Shown here: positions 53,003-62,600 of the stretch, in pieces
Layout of the letters: the number at the start of each line of letters is the position of its first letter
Position numbering within the stretch: the stretch's first letter is position 1
Assembly (NCBI RefSeq): GCF_005503555.1
Contig: NZ_SCNG01000008.1
Span: 1 to 64,000 of the forward strand
DNA length: 64,000 nucleotides
Reading direction: 5' to 3'
Origin: Rudaea sp. 3F27F6
GTDB lineage: Bacteria; Pseudomonadota; Gammaproteobacteria; Xanthomonadales; Rhodanobacteraceae
The notes under the pieces: model-generated
Databases searched by the model: none
Told to the model about the DNA's origin: nothing
What the model saw: only the letters and a program-made list of their open reading frames with translations
Made by a program: the position numbers and the translations under genes

Positions 53003-54025
53003 TTACAGACTCTCCACTCGGGGCCCACGCAAGTGGTTCCCGGCTTCAAACGCGTTGTGAATCTTTGCGATCGCGGAGATCAGCCGATCGTTCTGGCTCT
53101 CGAGGCCGATGGAAACTCGTAGATAGTCCGGCAACCCGAGCGGCCCGGCATCCTTGACCAGGATGTTTTCCTCCTGAAGTCGTTCTTGATAGGAACGACC
53201 ATTTGTCTTGATCAGGAGGAAATTCGTTTCGGTGTTTCTGATACCGATGCCGATGGCTTCGAGCTCTCGAAACACCCGGTTCCTTTCCTTCACGTCGGCA
53301 CAGGCGCGTTCCATGAAGAAAGCCTCGTTCTTGAGGGCGCTTTCGATGAGCGCCAACGATACGGTGCCCAATGCACAGTAGCCTCCCAACTTTCGCAGCC
53401 CGCCGATCTCGTGCTTGGGCCCCACCACGACTCCCAGCCTGAATCCGGCCAGTCCATAAGCCTTCGACAGGGAATGATAGGTGAGCTGATTCTTCTCCAA
53501 CGGCGACAGGTTCTTCCGTTGTGAGTAGTGCCGGTAAGTGCGGTCAAGAAACAGGATTCCACATGCGTTGCGAATTTCTTCGAGATCGCGCTGAGACGCC
53601 GAAATGCCCGTCGGGTTGGATGGATTGGCGATCAGCACCACATCCGACTTGCAGAACTTCTTGATGTCGTTCCGATCGATGGTGAAATCGTCGGGACGCA
53701 ATGTAATGGCCAAAGTGTTGTCCGCGAACAGCTTGAGCCGCTGCCAATACCCATCGAAGCCGGGCTTCATGTAAATGAAGCGCATGTGCCTGAAATGGCG
53801 CGCCATCCGATCGACGCAATCATCGACTCCGTTCGTGAAGAGAACGCACTCGGGTTCTACGCCGTAGAAGTTCGCCGCGAACGCCGTGACTTGTTGCTCG
53901 TACCCGATCGGATATCGGGAACTCGCGGCCAACGCGTCTTGAATGTCGTCGAGCAGAAATCGCGGCATCTCGTGCGGAGATTCATTCAGGTGATGCCGGG
54001 AAGCTGAATTCATGAACGTCATCAT
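53003..54025 (-). CDS. PLP-dependent class I/II aminotransferase, HisC-like
   Basis: The 340-residue protein has the type I fold. Visible elements are TNGVDD, the NPSNPTG motif (134-140), an Asp161/Tyr164 pair (FLDRTY), the PLP lysine Lys188 in YHSLSKAYGLAGFRLG, and the substrate-carboxylate arginine in LRVSIG. It is most like histidinol-phosphate aminotransferase. In this NRPS cluster, next to a probable keto-acid C-methyltransferase, it would interconvert an amino acid and its keto acid. GGAGAAG precedes the double ATG (54025 or 54022). It begins 31 bases after the second permease gene. Confidence 0.85.
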   Translation of the reverse strand: MMTFMNSASRHHLNESPHEMPRFLLDDIQDALAASSRYPIGYEQQVTAFAANFYGVEPECVLFTNGVDDCVDRMARHFRHMRFIYMKPGFDGYWQRLKLFADNTLAITLRPDDFTIDRNDIKKFCKSDVVLIANPSNPTGISASQRDLEEIRNACGILFLDRTYRHYSQRKNLSPLEKNQLTYHSLSKAYGLAGFRLGVVVGPKHEIGGLRKLGGYCALGTVSLALIESALKNEAFFMERACADVKERNRVFRELEAIGIGIRNTETNFLLIKTNGRSYQERLQEENILVKDAGPLGLPDYLRVSIGLESQNDRLISAIAKIHNAFEAGNHLRGPRVESL

Positions 54026-54056
54026 TTTTCTTCTCCAACACTTTGATCTTCGCGAG

Positions 54057-55301
54057 TCATTCGTAGCGCAACGATTCGATCGGATTCAGGCGCGCTGCTT
54101 TTCGCGCCGGTATCACGCCGAACGTCAGGCCGACGAGACTGCAGAAAATCATTCCGTAAAAAGCCCAGGCCAACGGTACGGTGGCCTTGAGCGAGGTGAT
54201 CAACGCCAAAACATTTCCGAGACCGAAGCCGATCGCGATGCCAATCACGCCACCGATATTGCAGAGCACCGCCGCTTCGAGCAGAAACTGTCGCAGCACG
54301 TCTTTGCGCTTGGCGCCGAGCGCCATGCGGATGCCGATTTCCCGGGTCCGCTCGGTCACGGACACCAACATGATGTTCATGATCCCGACACCGGCGACCA
54401 GCAACGAGACGGTGCCGATGACGAACGCGCCGAGCTTGAGCCCGACGGTGATCTTCTTGAAATTCTCGATGGCGCTCTGATTGGTGAAGTAATAGAAATT
54501 GTCGTCGTCGTGCGGCTTCAAATGACGCAGGCGTCGCAGGGTCATTCGCGCTTCTTCGATTGCATCCAGCAGCACTTCCGGACTCCTGGCGTGCAACGTG
54601 ACATTGACCGAGCGCGGCACACCTTGGGAGTCGTCGTTGCCGTAGACGCTGGTGAACGCCGATATCGGAATTAGCGCCATGGCCTCGAAGCGGCTGCTGA
54701 ACGCCGACACCTTTTTCGTGAAGACGCCGATGACTTCGTACTTCTGCCCATCCAACAGAATTTTCTTTCCGATCGGATCGAGGTACGGGAAGAGTTCATT
54801 CGCGAGCGCGTGGCCCAGCACCACGACTTTTCGTCCCGCCATCAGGTCGACGCGGGAAAGATTGCGACCCGACTCGATCGCATGCGCGTTGACTTCGGGA
54901 TATTCCGGCGTCCCGCCGCAGATGAACACGCTGGCCTCCGCGGAGCTTCCATTGTAGGAAGCGCTCCTGCCGTCCTCCCAGAGTTCGATGCCGACGGCGT
55001 CGATCAGCTTGGCGTTCTCACGAATGGCGCGGGCTTCGGATTGCGTGACGGCGGGCCAGTATTTGGAGGCAGCCAACTGCTCTTCGCTCGCGAAACCCTT
55101 TGGCAATCTTTGCAGCCGGAACGTTTGCGCTCCGAAAACCGTTATCTCCGACTCGATGGATCTCTGAATCGCGGCAACGGCAGTCATTACCGCGATAATC
55201 GAGGCAACGCCCAGGATGACGCCAACCAACGTCAGCGATGAGCGCAGCTTGTTGTCACGGATCGCATTCAGCGCCATGAACAAGGTCTCACTAATTTGCA
55301 T
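54057..55301 (-). CDS. MacB-type ABC transporter permease (second)
   Basis: The 414-residue protein has one N-terminal membrane helix (RSSLTLVGVILGVASIIAVMT) and a large periplasmic MacB-PCD-like domain. Three C-terminal helices form an FtsX-type domain ([31 protein letters not shown]). It ends with the usual ARKAARLNPIESLRYE. This is a MacB permease without its own ATPase domain. It pairs with the preceding permease, which differs in sequence, to form a likely heterodimer driven by the ATPase at 56555. Confidence 0.9.
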   Translation of the reverse strand: MQISETLFMALNAIRDNKLRSSLTLVGVILGVASIIAVMTAVAAIQRSIESEITVFGAQTFRLQRLPKGFASEEQLAASKYWPAVTQSEARAIRENAKLIDAVGIELWEDGRSASYNGSSAEASVFICGGTPEYPEVNAHAIESGRNLSRVDLMAGRKVVVLGHALANELFPYLDPIGKKILLDGQKYEVIGVFTKKVSAFSSRFEAMALIPISAFTSVYGNDDSQGVPRSVNVTLHARSPEVLLDAIEEARMTLRRLRHLKPHDDDNFYYFTNQSAIENFKKITVGLKLGAFVIGTVSLLVAGVGIMNIMLVSVTERTREIGIRMALGAKRKDVLRQFLLEAAVLCNIGGVIGIAIGFGLGNVLALITSLKATVPLAWAFYGMIFCSLVGLTFGVIPARKAARLNPIESLRYE

Positions 55302-55319
55302 TAGTCAGCTCCGCGAAGT

Positions 55320-56558
55320 TCATTCGTAACGCAACGCCTCGATTGGATTCAAATATGCGCCCTGTATAGCAGGCAGCAACCCAGAGCAGACGCCGACCAG
55401 AGTGGCGATGAACAAGGAACTGAGAAAAATTCCCGGCGACAAACTGACGGGCATGGTGGGTTCGTCGGCCAGTTGGGCAATTCCCCAGGAAAACCCTACG
55501 CCGATCAATCCACCGAACAAACAGATCAATGCCGACTCGAACAGGAACTGCAGCAATATGCTGCGCCGCTTCGCGCCGATGGATTTGCGGATGCCGATTT
55601 CCCTGGTGCGTTCCTTCACCGAGACGAACATGATGTTCATCACGCCGACTCCGCCAACGAACAGCGCGATGCCCGTGATGAGCGATCCCACCAGTACGAC
55701 GACGCCGATCGTGTTGTTGTACGACGTGAGGAGCGAGTCCAACGTGCTGATGGAAAAGTCATCCGGCTGACCGGGACGCAGGCCTCGAATCCTGCGCATC
55801 GCATCGGTCACTTCGTACTGAAAATCGTCAATCGATTCGAGTGAGGGCGCCTTGACGGCGATGTCGACGTTCGCGCGACCGGACGGATTGCCGAACACTT
55901 TCTCGAACGTGGTGATCGGGATGTATATCTGACGGTCGAAGTCCGGACCGTCGAAGAAGCCGTTGGTCCGCTTGCCCATGACGCCGATGACACGGAAATT
56001 CCTTTCGCCAATCTGAAAGGTTTTGCCGAGGGGCTCGAGGTTTCCGAACAACCCTTCAGCCACGGTGGCGCCCAGCACCGTGACGTCGAACTTGTTCTGC
56101 TCGTCGAACGGCAGGAGAAAACGTCCGCGCTCCGGTATCAGATCGGAGAGCTGGCTCTCTTTGTCCGTCGTGCCGATGACCGTGATTCCGGTCATCTTGC
56201 TGGCGAAAAAACGGGCGGATTGATCGATGCTGATACTCGGCACCACGATGGCCCTGCCCTCGAGACGAGTCGCCAGAGCGCGGCTCTGATGCAGGTCAAG
56301 ATTTCGCCGGGTCCGATATTGCGCGCCGGAACTCAGATCGACCCAGGGAGTTCTGGACACGTAAAGAACATCGGCGCCGCCAGAAGCGAACGACTGCCGG
56401 AATACGTTCTGCATGGTGTTGGCCGCGATCATCGTCGTGGTGACGGCCACGATGCCGATGATGACGCCCAACGCGGTCAACGCACCGCGCGACTTGTTGG
56501 CGATGACCGCGCTCCATGCAATCCTGGCGGCCTCGGCGATGTCGATTTGTACCTTCAC
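55320..56558 (-). CDS. MacB-type ABC transporter permease (first)
   Basis: The 412-residue protein has the same layout as the next gene. There is an N-terminal helix ([21 protein letters not shown]), a periplasmic domain (about 50-280), then three helices with [32 protein letters not shown] and the ending [12 protein letters not shown]. Its ATG overlaps the ATPase stop by four bases, and 18 bases separate it from the second permease. Export of the cluster product is the likely role. Confidence 0.9.
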   Translation of the reverse strand: MKVQIDIAEAARIAWSAVIANKSRGALTALGVIIGIVAVTTTMIAANTMQNVFRQSFASGGADVLYVSRTPWVDLSSGAQYRTRRNLDLHQSRALATRLEGRAIVVPSISIDQSARFFASKMTGITVIGTTDKESQLSDLIPERGRFLLPFDEQNKFDVTVLGATVAEGLFGNLEPLGKTFQIGERNFRVIGVMGKRTNGFFDGPDFDRQIYIPITTFEKVFGNPSGRANVDIAVKAPSLESIDDFQYEVTDAMRRIRGLRPGQPDDFSISTLDSLLTSYNNTIGVVVLVGSLITGIALFVGGVGVMNIMFVSVKERTREIGIRKSIGAKRRSILLQFLFESALICLFGGLIGVGFSWGIAQLADEPTMPVSLSPGIFLSSLFIATLVGVCSGLLPAIQGAYLNPIEALRYE

Positions 56559-57277
56559 GATAGTGTTCGCCTGCGGTCGCTTTCGATCAATCCGTCCTTC
56601 AGGCGCACCACGCGCTGAGCGTGCGCTGCGATGTCCTCTTCGTGGGTAACGACGACGATGGTGTTTCCCTGGCGGTGCAGGGTATCGAACAGCGCCATGA
56701 TTTCTTCGCTGGTCGTGCTGTCCAGATTTCCGGTCGGCTCATCCGCCAAAATCAGTGACGGCTTGCACACGAGAGCGCGTGCAATCGCCACGCGTTGCCG
56801 CTGACCGCCGGATAGTTCGTTCGGCTTGTGCTTCATCCGGTCGCGAAGACCGACTGACTCGATCGCGCCTTCCGCGAGAACCCGTCGCTCCGCTTTGGAC
56901 ACTCCCTTGTAGATCAGCGGCAGTTCGACATTCTTGAAGACGGAAATTCGCGGCACGAGATTGAAGGTCTGGAATACGAAGCCGATCTTCCTGTTGCGGA
57001 TTTCAGCCAGCGCATCGTCGTTCAACTTGCCCACCATCTGCCCGTCTAGCTGGTAGGTACCCGACGTCGGCACATCCAGGCAGCCGATCATGTTCATGAG
57101 CGTGGATTTTCCCGAGCCCGACGAACCCATGATGGCGACGTACTCGTTGTTGCTGACGCGCAGCGAAACACCGCGCAGCGCCTGAACGGTCTCATCGCCC
57201 AGTTGATATGACTTGGTCACGTTGTCGATCTGCAGCAGCGCCTGCTGCGCATCTACCATGTTGGCGTCCGTAGTCAT
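56555..57277 (-). CDS. MacB/LolD-type ABC transporter ATPase
   Basis: The 240-residue ATPase has Walker A GSSGSGKS (51-58), the Q-loop FVFQTFNL, signature LSGGQ (155-159), Walker B LILADEP (175-181) and the H-loop VVVTHEED. Stretches such as [16 protein letters not shown] are typical of the MacB/LolD branch. ATG 57277 lies 10 bases after the adaptor stop; ATG 57259 is possible. It overlaps the first permease gene by ATGA. It would power the two permeases. Confidence 0.92.
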   Translation of the reverse strand: MTTDANMVDAQQALLQIDNVTKSYQLGDETVQALRGVSLRVSNNEYVAIMGSSGSGKSTLMNMIGCLDVPTSGTYQLDGQMVGKLNDDALAEIRNRKIGFVFQTFNLVPRISVFKNVELPLIYKGVSKAERRVLAEGAIESVGLRDRMKHKPNELSGGQRQRVAIARALVCKPSLILADEPTGNLDSTTSEEIMALFDTLHRQGNTIVVVTHEEDIAAHAQRVVRLKDGLIESDRRRTLS

Positions 57278-57287
57278 CTGCGTGGTT

Positions 57288-58532
57288 TCAGGAGCCGGCC
57301 ACTGGGCCTTTCTTGGCGACCTCGACGGTATCGCCGTCATTCAAGTCACGAGTGATCGCGCGGTAACTTCCCGAAACCACGTTCTCACCTTCTTTCAACC
57401 CGTCGAGAATCTCGATTCGATCCTCGTTCTGGATGCCGACCTTCACCTGACGAGCGACGGCCTTGCCGTTTTCCACGACATACACGAGCTGCACATAGCC
57501 ATCCGTATCGACGATGGGCTTGCTACTCGAGGATTCGCTGTCGATCCGCCGCCATTTCGCCACCGGCCGCAAGGTCACCGATTGAATCGGCACGCTCAAC
57601 GCGGACTGCCGCGTATCCGTCAGAATGTTGGCGTTGACCGTCATTCCCGGTCGCACCTGACCACCGCCCTCGGTAATCGCCACCTTCACGCGGAATTCCG
57701 TCTTCTGCAGTACTTCGCCTGGATCCGCCGTGCGCGCGCTGGACGCGACTTCCGCCACGCGACCCACGATCGCGGCTCCTGGAAGCGCGTCGACCGAGAG
57801 CGTGGCGGGCTGGCCAATCTTCACCTTCATGATGCTGTTCTCGTCGACGTTCACCGTGGCTTCCATCTGGCCCAGGTCGGCGACGATCATGATGACGTCT
57901 TCCTGGAACTGGGAACCGATCACGATCTCCCCCGCCTCTCGCTTCAACACACTGACGGTGCCGGACATAGGCGAAAAGATGCGCGTCAGGGCCTGGTCGT
58001 ACCTGGCTTGCTCGAGCTCACCCTCCGCCTTTTTGATTTGCTCCACGGCAGACGAATAGCGGGCCGCTGCCACTTCGTAAGCGCTCGTAGCGGTATCCAC
58101 TCTATCGCGGGATTCCAACTGCCGCGCGAACACAAGCTTGACGCGTTCGAGTTGACTCTCGGCGAGCTTCTTGTTAGCCAGAGCGAGCCTGGCTTCATCC
58201 TGGGCGGATTTCACTAACGCTTCCTGGCTCGCCAGACTGGCCGCTTGTCGCGTGCCGTCCAGTTCGACCAGCAGTTGCCCCTTCTTCACCTGATCGCCTT
58301 CCTTGACGTGCAAACGCGTGATCTTCGCGCTGATGTCGGCGCTGATCTTCACTTGAATGGATGACTGGATCTTTCCCGTCGCACGAACCCTCTGCTCGAT
58401 GGTTGCCCGTTGAGCCAGCTCCACCTGAACCGGAAGTGCATCCTCTTTGTTGATGCTTTTCCTCAACACAAGCAGGCTCAGGCCGACGATCAGGACAACC
58501 GCAGCGATGACTAGCTTCTTCACGGTGAGCAC
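57288..58532 (-). CDS. MacA-like periplasmic adaptor protein
   Basis: The 414-residue protein has an N-terminal membrane anchor ([17 protein letters not shown]) and two lipoyl halves ([26 protein letters not shown] and [19 protein letters not shown]). These flank a helical hairpin (about 100-190), followed by beta-barrel and membrane-proximal domains. It links the MacB-type transporter to an outer-membrane channel; no channel gene is in this part of the window. The start is GTG (58532, or 58523) without a clear ribosome site, so the exact N-terminus is uncertain. Confidence 0.88.
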   Translation of the reverse strand: MLTVKKLVIAAVVLIVGLSLLVLRKSINKEDALPVQVELAQRATIEQRVRATGKIQSSIQVKISADISAKITRLHVKEGDQVKKGQLLVELDGTRQAASLASQEALVKSAQDEARLALANKKLAESQLERVKLVFARQLESRDRVDTATSAYEVAAARYSSAVEQIKKAEGELEQARYDQALTRIFSPMSGTVSVLKREAGEIVIGSQFQEDVIMIVADLGQMEATVNVDENSIMKVKIGQPATLSVDALPGAAIVGRVAEVASSARTADPGEVLQKTEFRVKVAITEGGGQVRPGMTVNANILTDTRQSALSVPIQSVTLRPVAKWRRIDSESSSSKPIVDTDGYVQLVYVVENGKAVARQVKVGIQNEDRIEILDGLKEGENVVSGSYRAITRDLNDGDTVEVAKKGPVAGS

Positions 58533-58650
58533 ATCGGTAATTGGGAGAAATTGTTCATGGCGAAGACTCTGATTTCGGTTGACATGGGATCAGTCGAGGA
58601 TGTTGAGAGCGGGCGAGAGCCCAAGGGGTTGCGCGGCGCGTCCTATGAGT
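58533..58650. other. Short gap inside the NRPS cluster
   Basis: The 118 bases between the dioxygenase stop and the adaptor start contain no ORF. They might carry an internal promoter, since the adaptor lacks a good ribosome site, but no clear motif was seen. Confidence 0.3.
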
Positions 58651-59655
58651 TCATGGCCGGGTCTCCACGCTATCGGCATCGATGGAACGCGCCATGCCCA
58701 CCAGCACTTGCCGATCGCCGACGAACGAATCGCGGCCATGCGAATAGAGCATGTTGTCCAGCAGCAATAGATCGTTTCGCTGCCAGTCGAAGCGTATGGC
58801 GTGACGCTGGTAGATGTTCCGGATGAGCACCAGGTCCGAAGTCGCGATGGGCGCGCCGTCTCCGTAGTAGGTGTTGCGCGGCAAATCCGCTTCGTCCACC
58901 GTGGCGAGCAGATTCCTCTGCAGTTCTTCATCCAGGTTGGACACGTGGAACAAATCCGCCTGGTTGAACCAGACCTGCGCGCCGGTGACCGGATGGCGGA
59001 TGCTGGCCTGATTGATTTGCCGGGTACGCAGCCGATTGCCGTCCAGCCACTCATGGCTGATCTGGTTGGCCTGACAGAACCGCTCGACCTCATGGCGCTC
59101 CTCGGTCTGAAAGACGTCGTTCCAGTGAACGTCGATATCGGAATAGTTGCGGACGTACATCACGCCATCCCGTTCGAAGCGATCGCGAATCGCATCCGGA
59201 ATCTGCTGGTACACGAGTTCACTGTTGCAGATCGGCGTTGCGCCACCCTGCTCCGACGGTACGGTGCACAGGAAACCGAGGCGCATCGCCCAACGATTGC
59301 CGTAGGCATTTTCGTTGTGCTGGGGAATCTGCAGCGAAGGATGGTATTCCGTGGCCGTGTAGACGTTTCCTCGCAATTGCGTTCTGGGCGTCGACCGGTA
59401 CACGTATTCCAGGAGCTCCGCGCCGAACAACGTTGCGAGCGCGACTCCGAATTGCTGGCTGCCGGCGAATTTCAGTCCGCGGATCAAGAGCGCGCCGTTG
59501 GCTTGCAGCAATCGCTCCACATGCTCGTGGTTTTCCGTCGCCCACTCGGCCACCCGGGCGGAACCCTGATCGACGTGGAGCAGCAAGCGTGTGCCCTGAA
59601 TCGAATCCAGATCGTCAACGGACACGTCGGATAAGTCGGTGATCGTTTTAGTCAT
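58651..59655 (-). CDS. SyrP/TauD-type Fe(II)/2-oxoglutarate dioxygenase
   Basis: The 334-residue protein has the jelly-roll oxygenase motif HxE at His113/Glu115 (PQHNENAYGNRW). The distal His is near 306 (LDNMLYSHGRDSF), and an Arg a few residues on (GDRQVLVGMAR) would bind 2-oxoglutarate. The LLLLDNMLYSHGR and GDRQVLVGMAR wording is shared with SyrP-type enzymes that beta-hydroxylate amino acids in NRPS pathways. ATG 59655 overlaps the NRPS stop (ATGACTAA) and follows GGAAGAAG, so translation is coupled. It may hydroxylate a carrier-bound residue or the free building block. Confidence 0.88.
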   Translation of the reverse strand: MTKTITDLSDVSVDDLDSIQGTRLLLHVDQGSARVAEWATENHEHVERLLQANGALLIRGLKFAGSQQFGVALATLFGAELLEYVYRSTPRTQLRGNVYTATEYHPSLQIPQHNENAYGNRWAMRLGFLCTVPSEQGGATPICNSELVYQQIPDAIRDRFERDGVMYVRNYSDIDVHWNDVFQTEERHEVERFCQANQISHEWLDGNRLRTRQINQASIRHPVTGAQVWFNQADLFHVSNLDEELQRNLLATVDEADLPRNTYYGDGAPIATSDLVLIRNIYQRHAIRFDWQRNDLLLLDNMLYSHGRDSFVGDRQVLVGMARSIDADSVETRP

Positions 59656-62600
59656 GGACTTCTTCCGCATGAACTTTTTCGGCAAATACCTTTATATGTG
59701 TCTTCTCAACCGGGTTGCCGAGCTGTCGCAATCGAGCCAGGAAGTCGGTGCGGAGCTCGCTCATCCGCTCCGCGCTGAAATGTCGGCGATCGAATTCGAT
59801 GCTGCCGTCGATGCCGTCGCCATCGTCGCCGGAAATCGCCAATTTGACGGCGTAGGCGAATCGATCGGATGCGTAACGAACCTTGAGCTCGCCTATCTCG
59901 TGCTCGCCCGACTTGCCGGATCCGGTCTTCGCGTTGTGGAAATTCACGTAGTTGAATGCCGCGTAGGTCATCGACTCGACATCGATGAGCTTGCGCACGC
60001 GGTCGGCGGGAAACAGGGAATGCGCGTCCATGGTTAGCAGTTTTCGCGCGGTCGCGGCGATTGCTTCGGCGTCGCTCTGATGCGCCGACAACCGAGTGCA
60101 GATGGGCAGCAGACTCCAGAACAAGCCGATCGCTCCCAGCGGATCGCTGAGGCGTGGAGAACGACCGCTGCACACGACGTCCACGGTAACCGTGTCGACC
60201 GTCAACAGATTCCCGAGCGCCCGTTGGTAGGCCAGCAGCAACAGAGTTTTCAACGTCACGCCCTGCTGTTCTGCGTGGTGCTTGAGCCCGCTGACCAGTG
60301 CGGCGTCGACGTGCAGACCCAGCGTGTTGCTCGCGCTCGCATCCGTCGCGATCGAATCCAGCGCGGGCATTGGCTGGTAGTCCGTTATGAGTTCACGCCA
60401 GGCCTGTTGGTGATCCGCGAAGGTTTGCGCTTCCCGTTCCAACGCGACGTGTTCCTTGAACACGTTCCCAGACGCGGGTGTGCGCAGCGTCGCTCGTTCC
60501 TGATCCGACTCCTGGTACAGCGCCATCAGCTCGTTGCGCAGTTCCACCAGCGCCCAACCGTCGATGATCGCGTGGTGCGTGGAGATGAACAGGCCATGGT
60601 TCCGCTTGCCATAGACGAGCAACGTGAACCGGATGCCCGTCTCGCCCAGCACGAACGGCCGGTCCTGCGCGATCAGGTTCGCGACCGCCTTCTCTTGCGC
60701 CGCGGAGTTCAGCTCCGACAGATCGACCACCGCAAGGTGGAAGTCGACGCCCTTCAGCACCACCTGAATATGCTCGCCGCTTTCCATGCGATGGAATCGG
60801 GTGCGCAGTACGGGATGCTTGTAGAGCAGATGGCGCAATGCGGCTTCCAGGTGCGCTGGTTCCAGCACGATGCCGTCGATGTCGTAGATGACACGCGGCT
60901 GATAGACCGCCTGTTCCAGACCGTGCGTACCGTGTTGTTCCAACATGCGCTGCTGCATGGCCGTAACGGGGTAGCAATCTTCCACGGTCTCATCCATGAA
61001 AGGCGATGCATCGAATGCACCCGTCAACAAGTGCAGAGGCACCGGCTCGACGAGCACACGCGATCCGCGTTGAATTGCGGCCAGCTCGGCAATGGTCTGA
61101 TGGAAAAAGATATCTTTCACATCGAGCACGATACCCACGGCTTGCGCCCGCTTCACGATCTGCACGACCCGGATCGAATCACCACCCACGGCGAAGAAGT
61201 TGTCTCGAATGCCAATTTTTTCGACCCCCAGCACGTCTTGCCAGACTGCGCAGAGCTGCGTCTCCATCGGCGTCATCGGCGCGACGTACTCCGCGCGTGC
61301 CACACGCGTTTCCGCCATCGAAAGCAACGCGCGCCGATCGATCTTGCCGTTCTCGGTCAGCGGAATACGCTCGAGCACGACGAAGATCGAAGGCACCATG
61401 TACGGCGGCAAGACCGAGAGCAGATGTTTGCGCAATGAGTTGGGCAAATGCTCGTCGTCCCGATTCGGCAAGACGTAGGCGACCAATCGCTGTTCGCCAC
61501 CGCGATCACCAACAAGCAGCACCACGCACTCCTTCACGTGACTGCTGTTGAGCAGCTCATGCTCGATTTCGCCCAGCTCGATGCGGAAACCCCGCAACTT
61601 GGCCTGATGATCGATGCGGCCGAGGTATTCCAGTTCACCGGCGGTGGTCCAGCGCACCAGGTCGCCGGTGCGATAGAGGCGCTGCCCCGCTCCGCCGAAG
61701 GGGCTGTCGATGAAGCGCTCGCGGTTGAGTTCCGGACGATTCAAGTAGCCTCGCGACACTCCGCCACCGCCCACGAACAGTTCGCCGGGCACGCCGATGG
61801 GTTGCAACGACATCGCCTCGTTGCACACATGGCAGAGCAGGTCGCGCAACGGCACACCGATGACGCTCGAAGGTTTGCCCACGTCAGTAGTCCGAATCCG
61901 TCGATAGGTGACGTGCACTGTCGTTTCGGTGATGCCGTACATGTTGATGAGCTGTGGCTGCTCATCTCCGTAACGCGTGAGCCACGGCCGCAGTCGCGGC
62001 GGATCCAGCGCTTCCCCGCCGAAGACGACATAGCGCAGGTGATCCAGTTCGCCCGCCTGCTGAGCCTCCTTGATGAGCAGATAGAAAGCCGAAGGCGTCT
62101 GATTTAGCACCGTCACCCGTTGTTCTTTCAGCAGCCGATGGAAATCGGGCGCGGAACGGGAGATTGCATAGGGCACGACGACGAGACGCCCGCCGTACAA
62201 CAGCGCGCCCCAGATTTCCCAGACGGAGAAATCGAATGCATAGGAATGGAACAGGGTCCAGCAATCGTTGTGATCGAAGCTGAAATGCTCGGCACTGCTG
62301 TCGAACAGGCGTACGACGTGGCCGTGCTCGACCACGACGCCCTTGGGCTTGCCGGTGGAACCGGAGGTGTAGATCACGTACGCCGCATGCGCGCTCGTGA
62401 CCGCGGTATCCTGGAGGTCCATCGCCGAACACCGGGCAATGCCTTCTGCGTGCCCGGACGCGTCCAAGTGCAGTACTTGCGCAGTGGTGGACGGCAACCG
62501 GGACTGGAGATCCTGGTGCGTGATGATCCAGGTGACGCCGGAGTCATCGAGCATGTGCCGTGTGCGGGCAGCAGGATTGTACGTATCCATCGGCACATAC

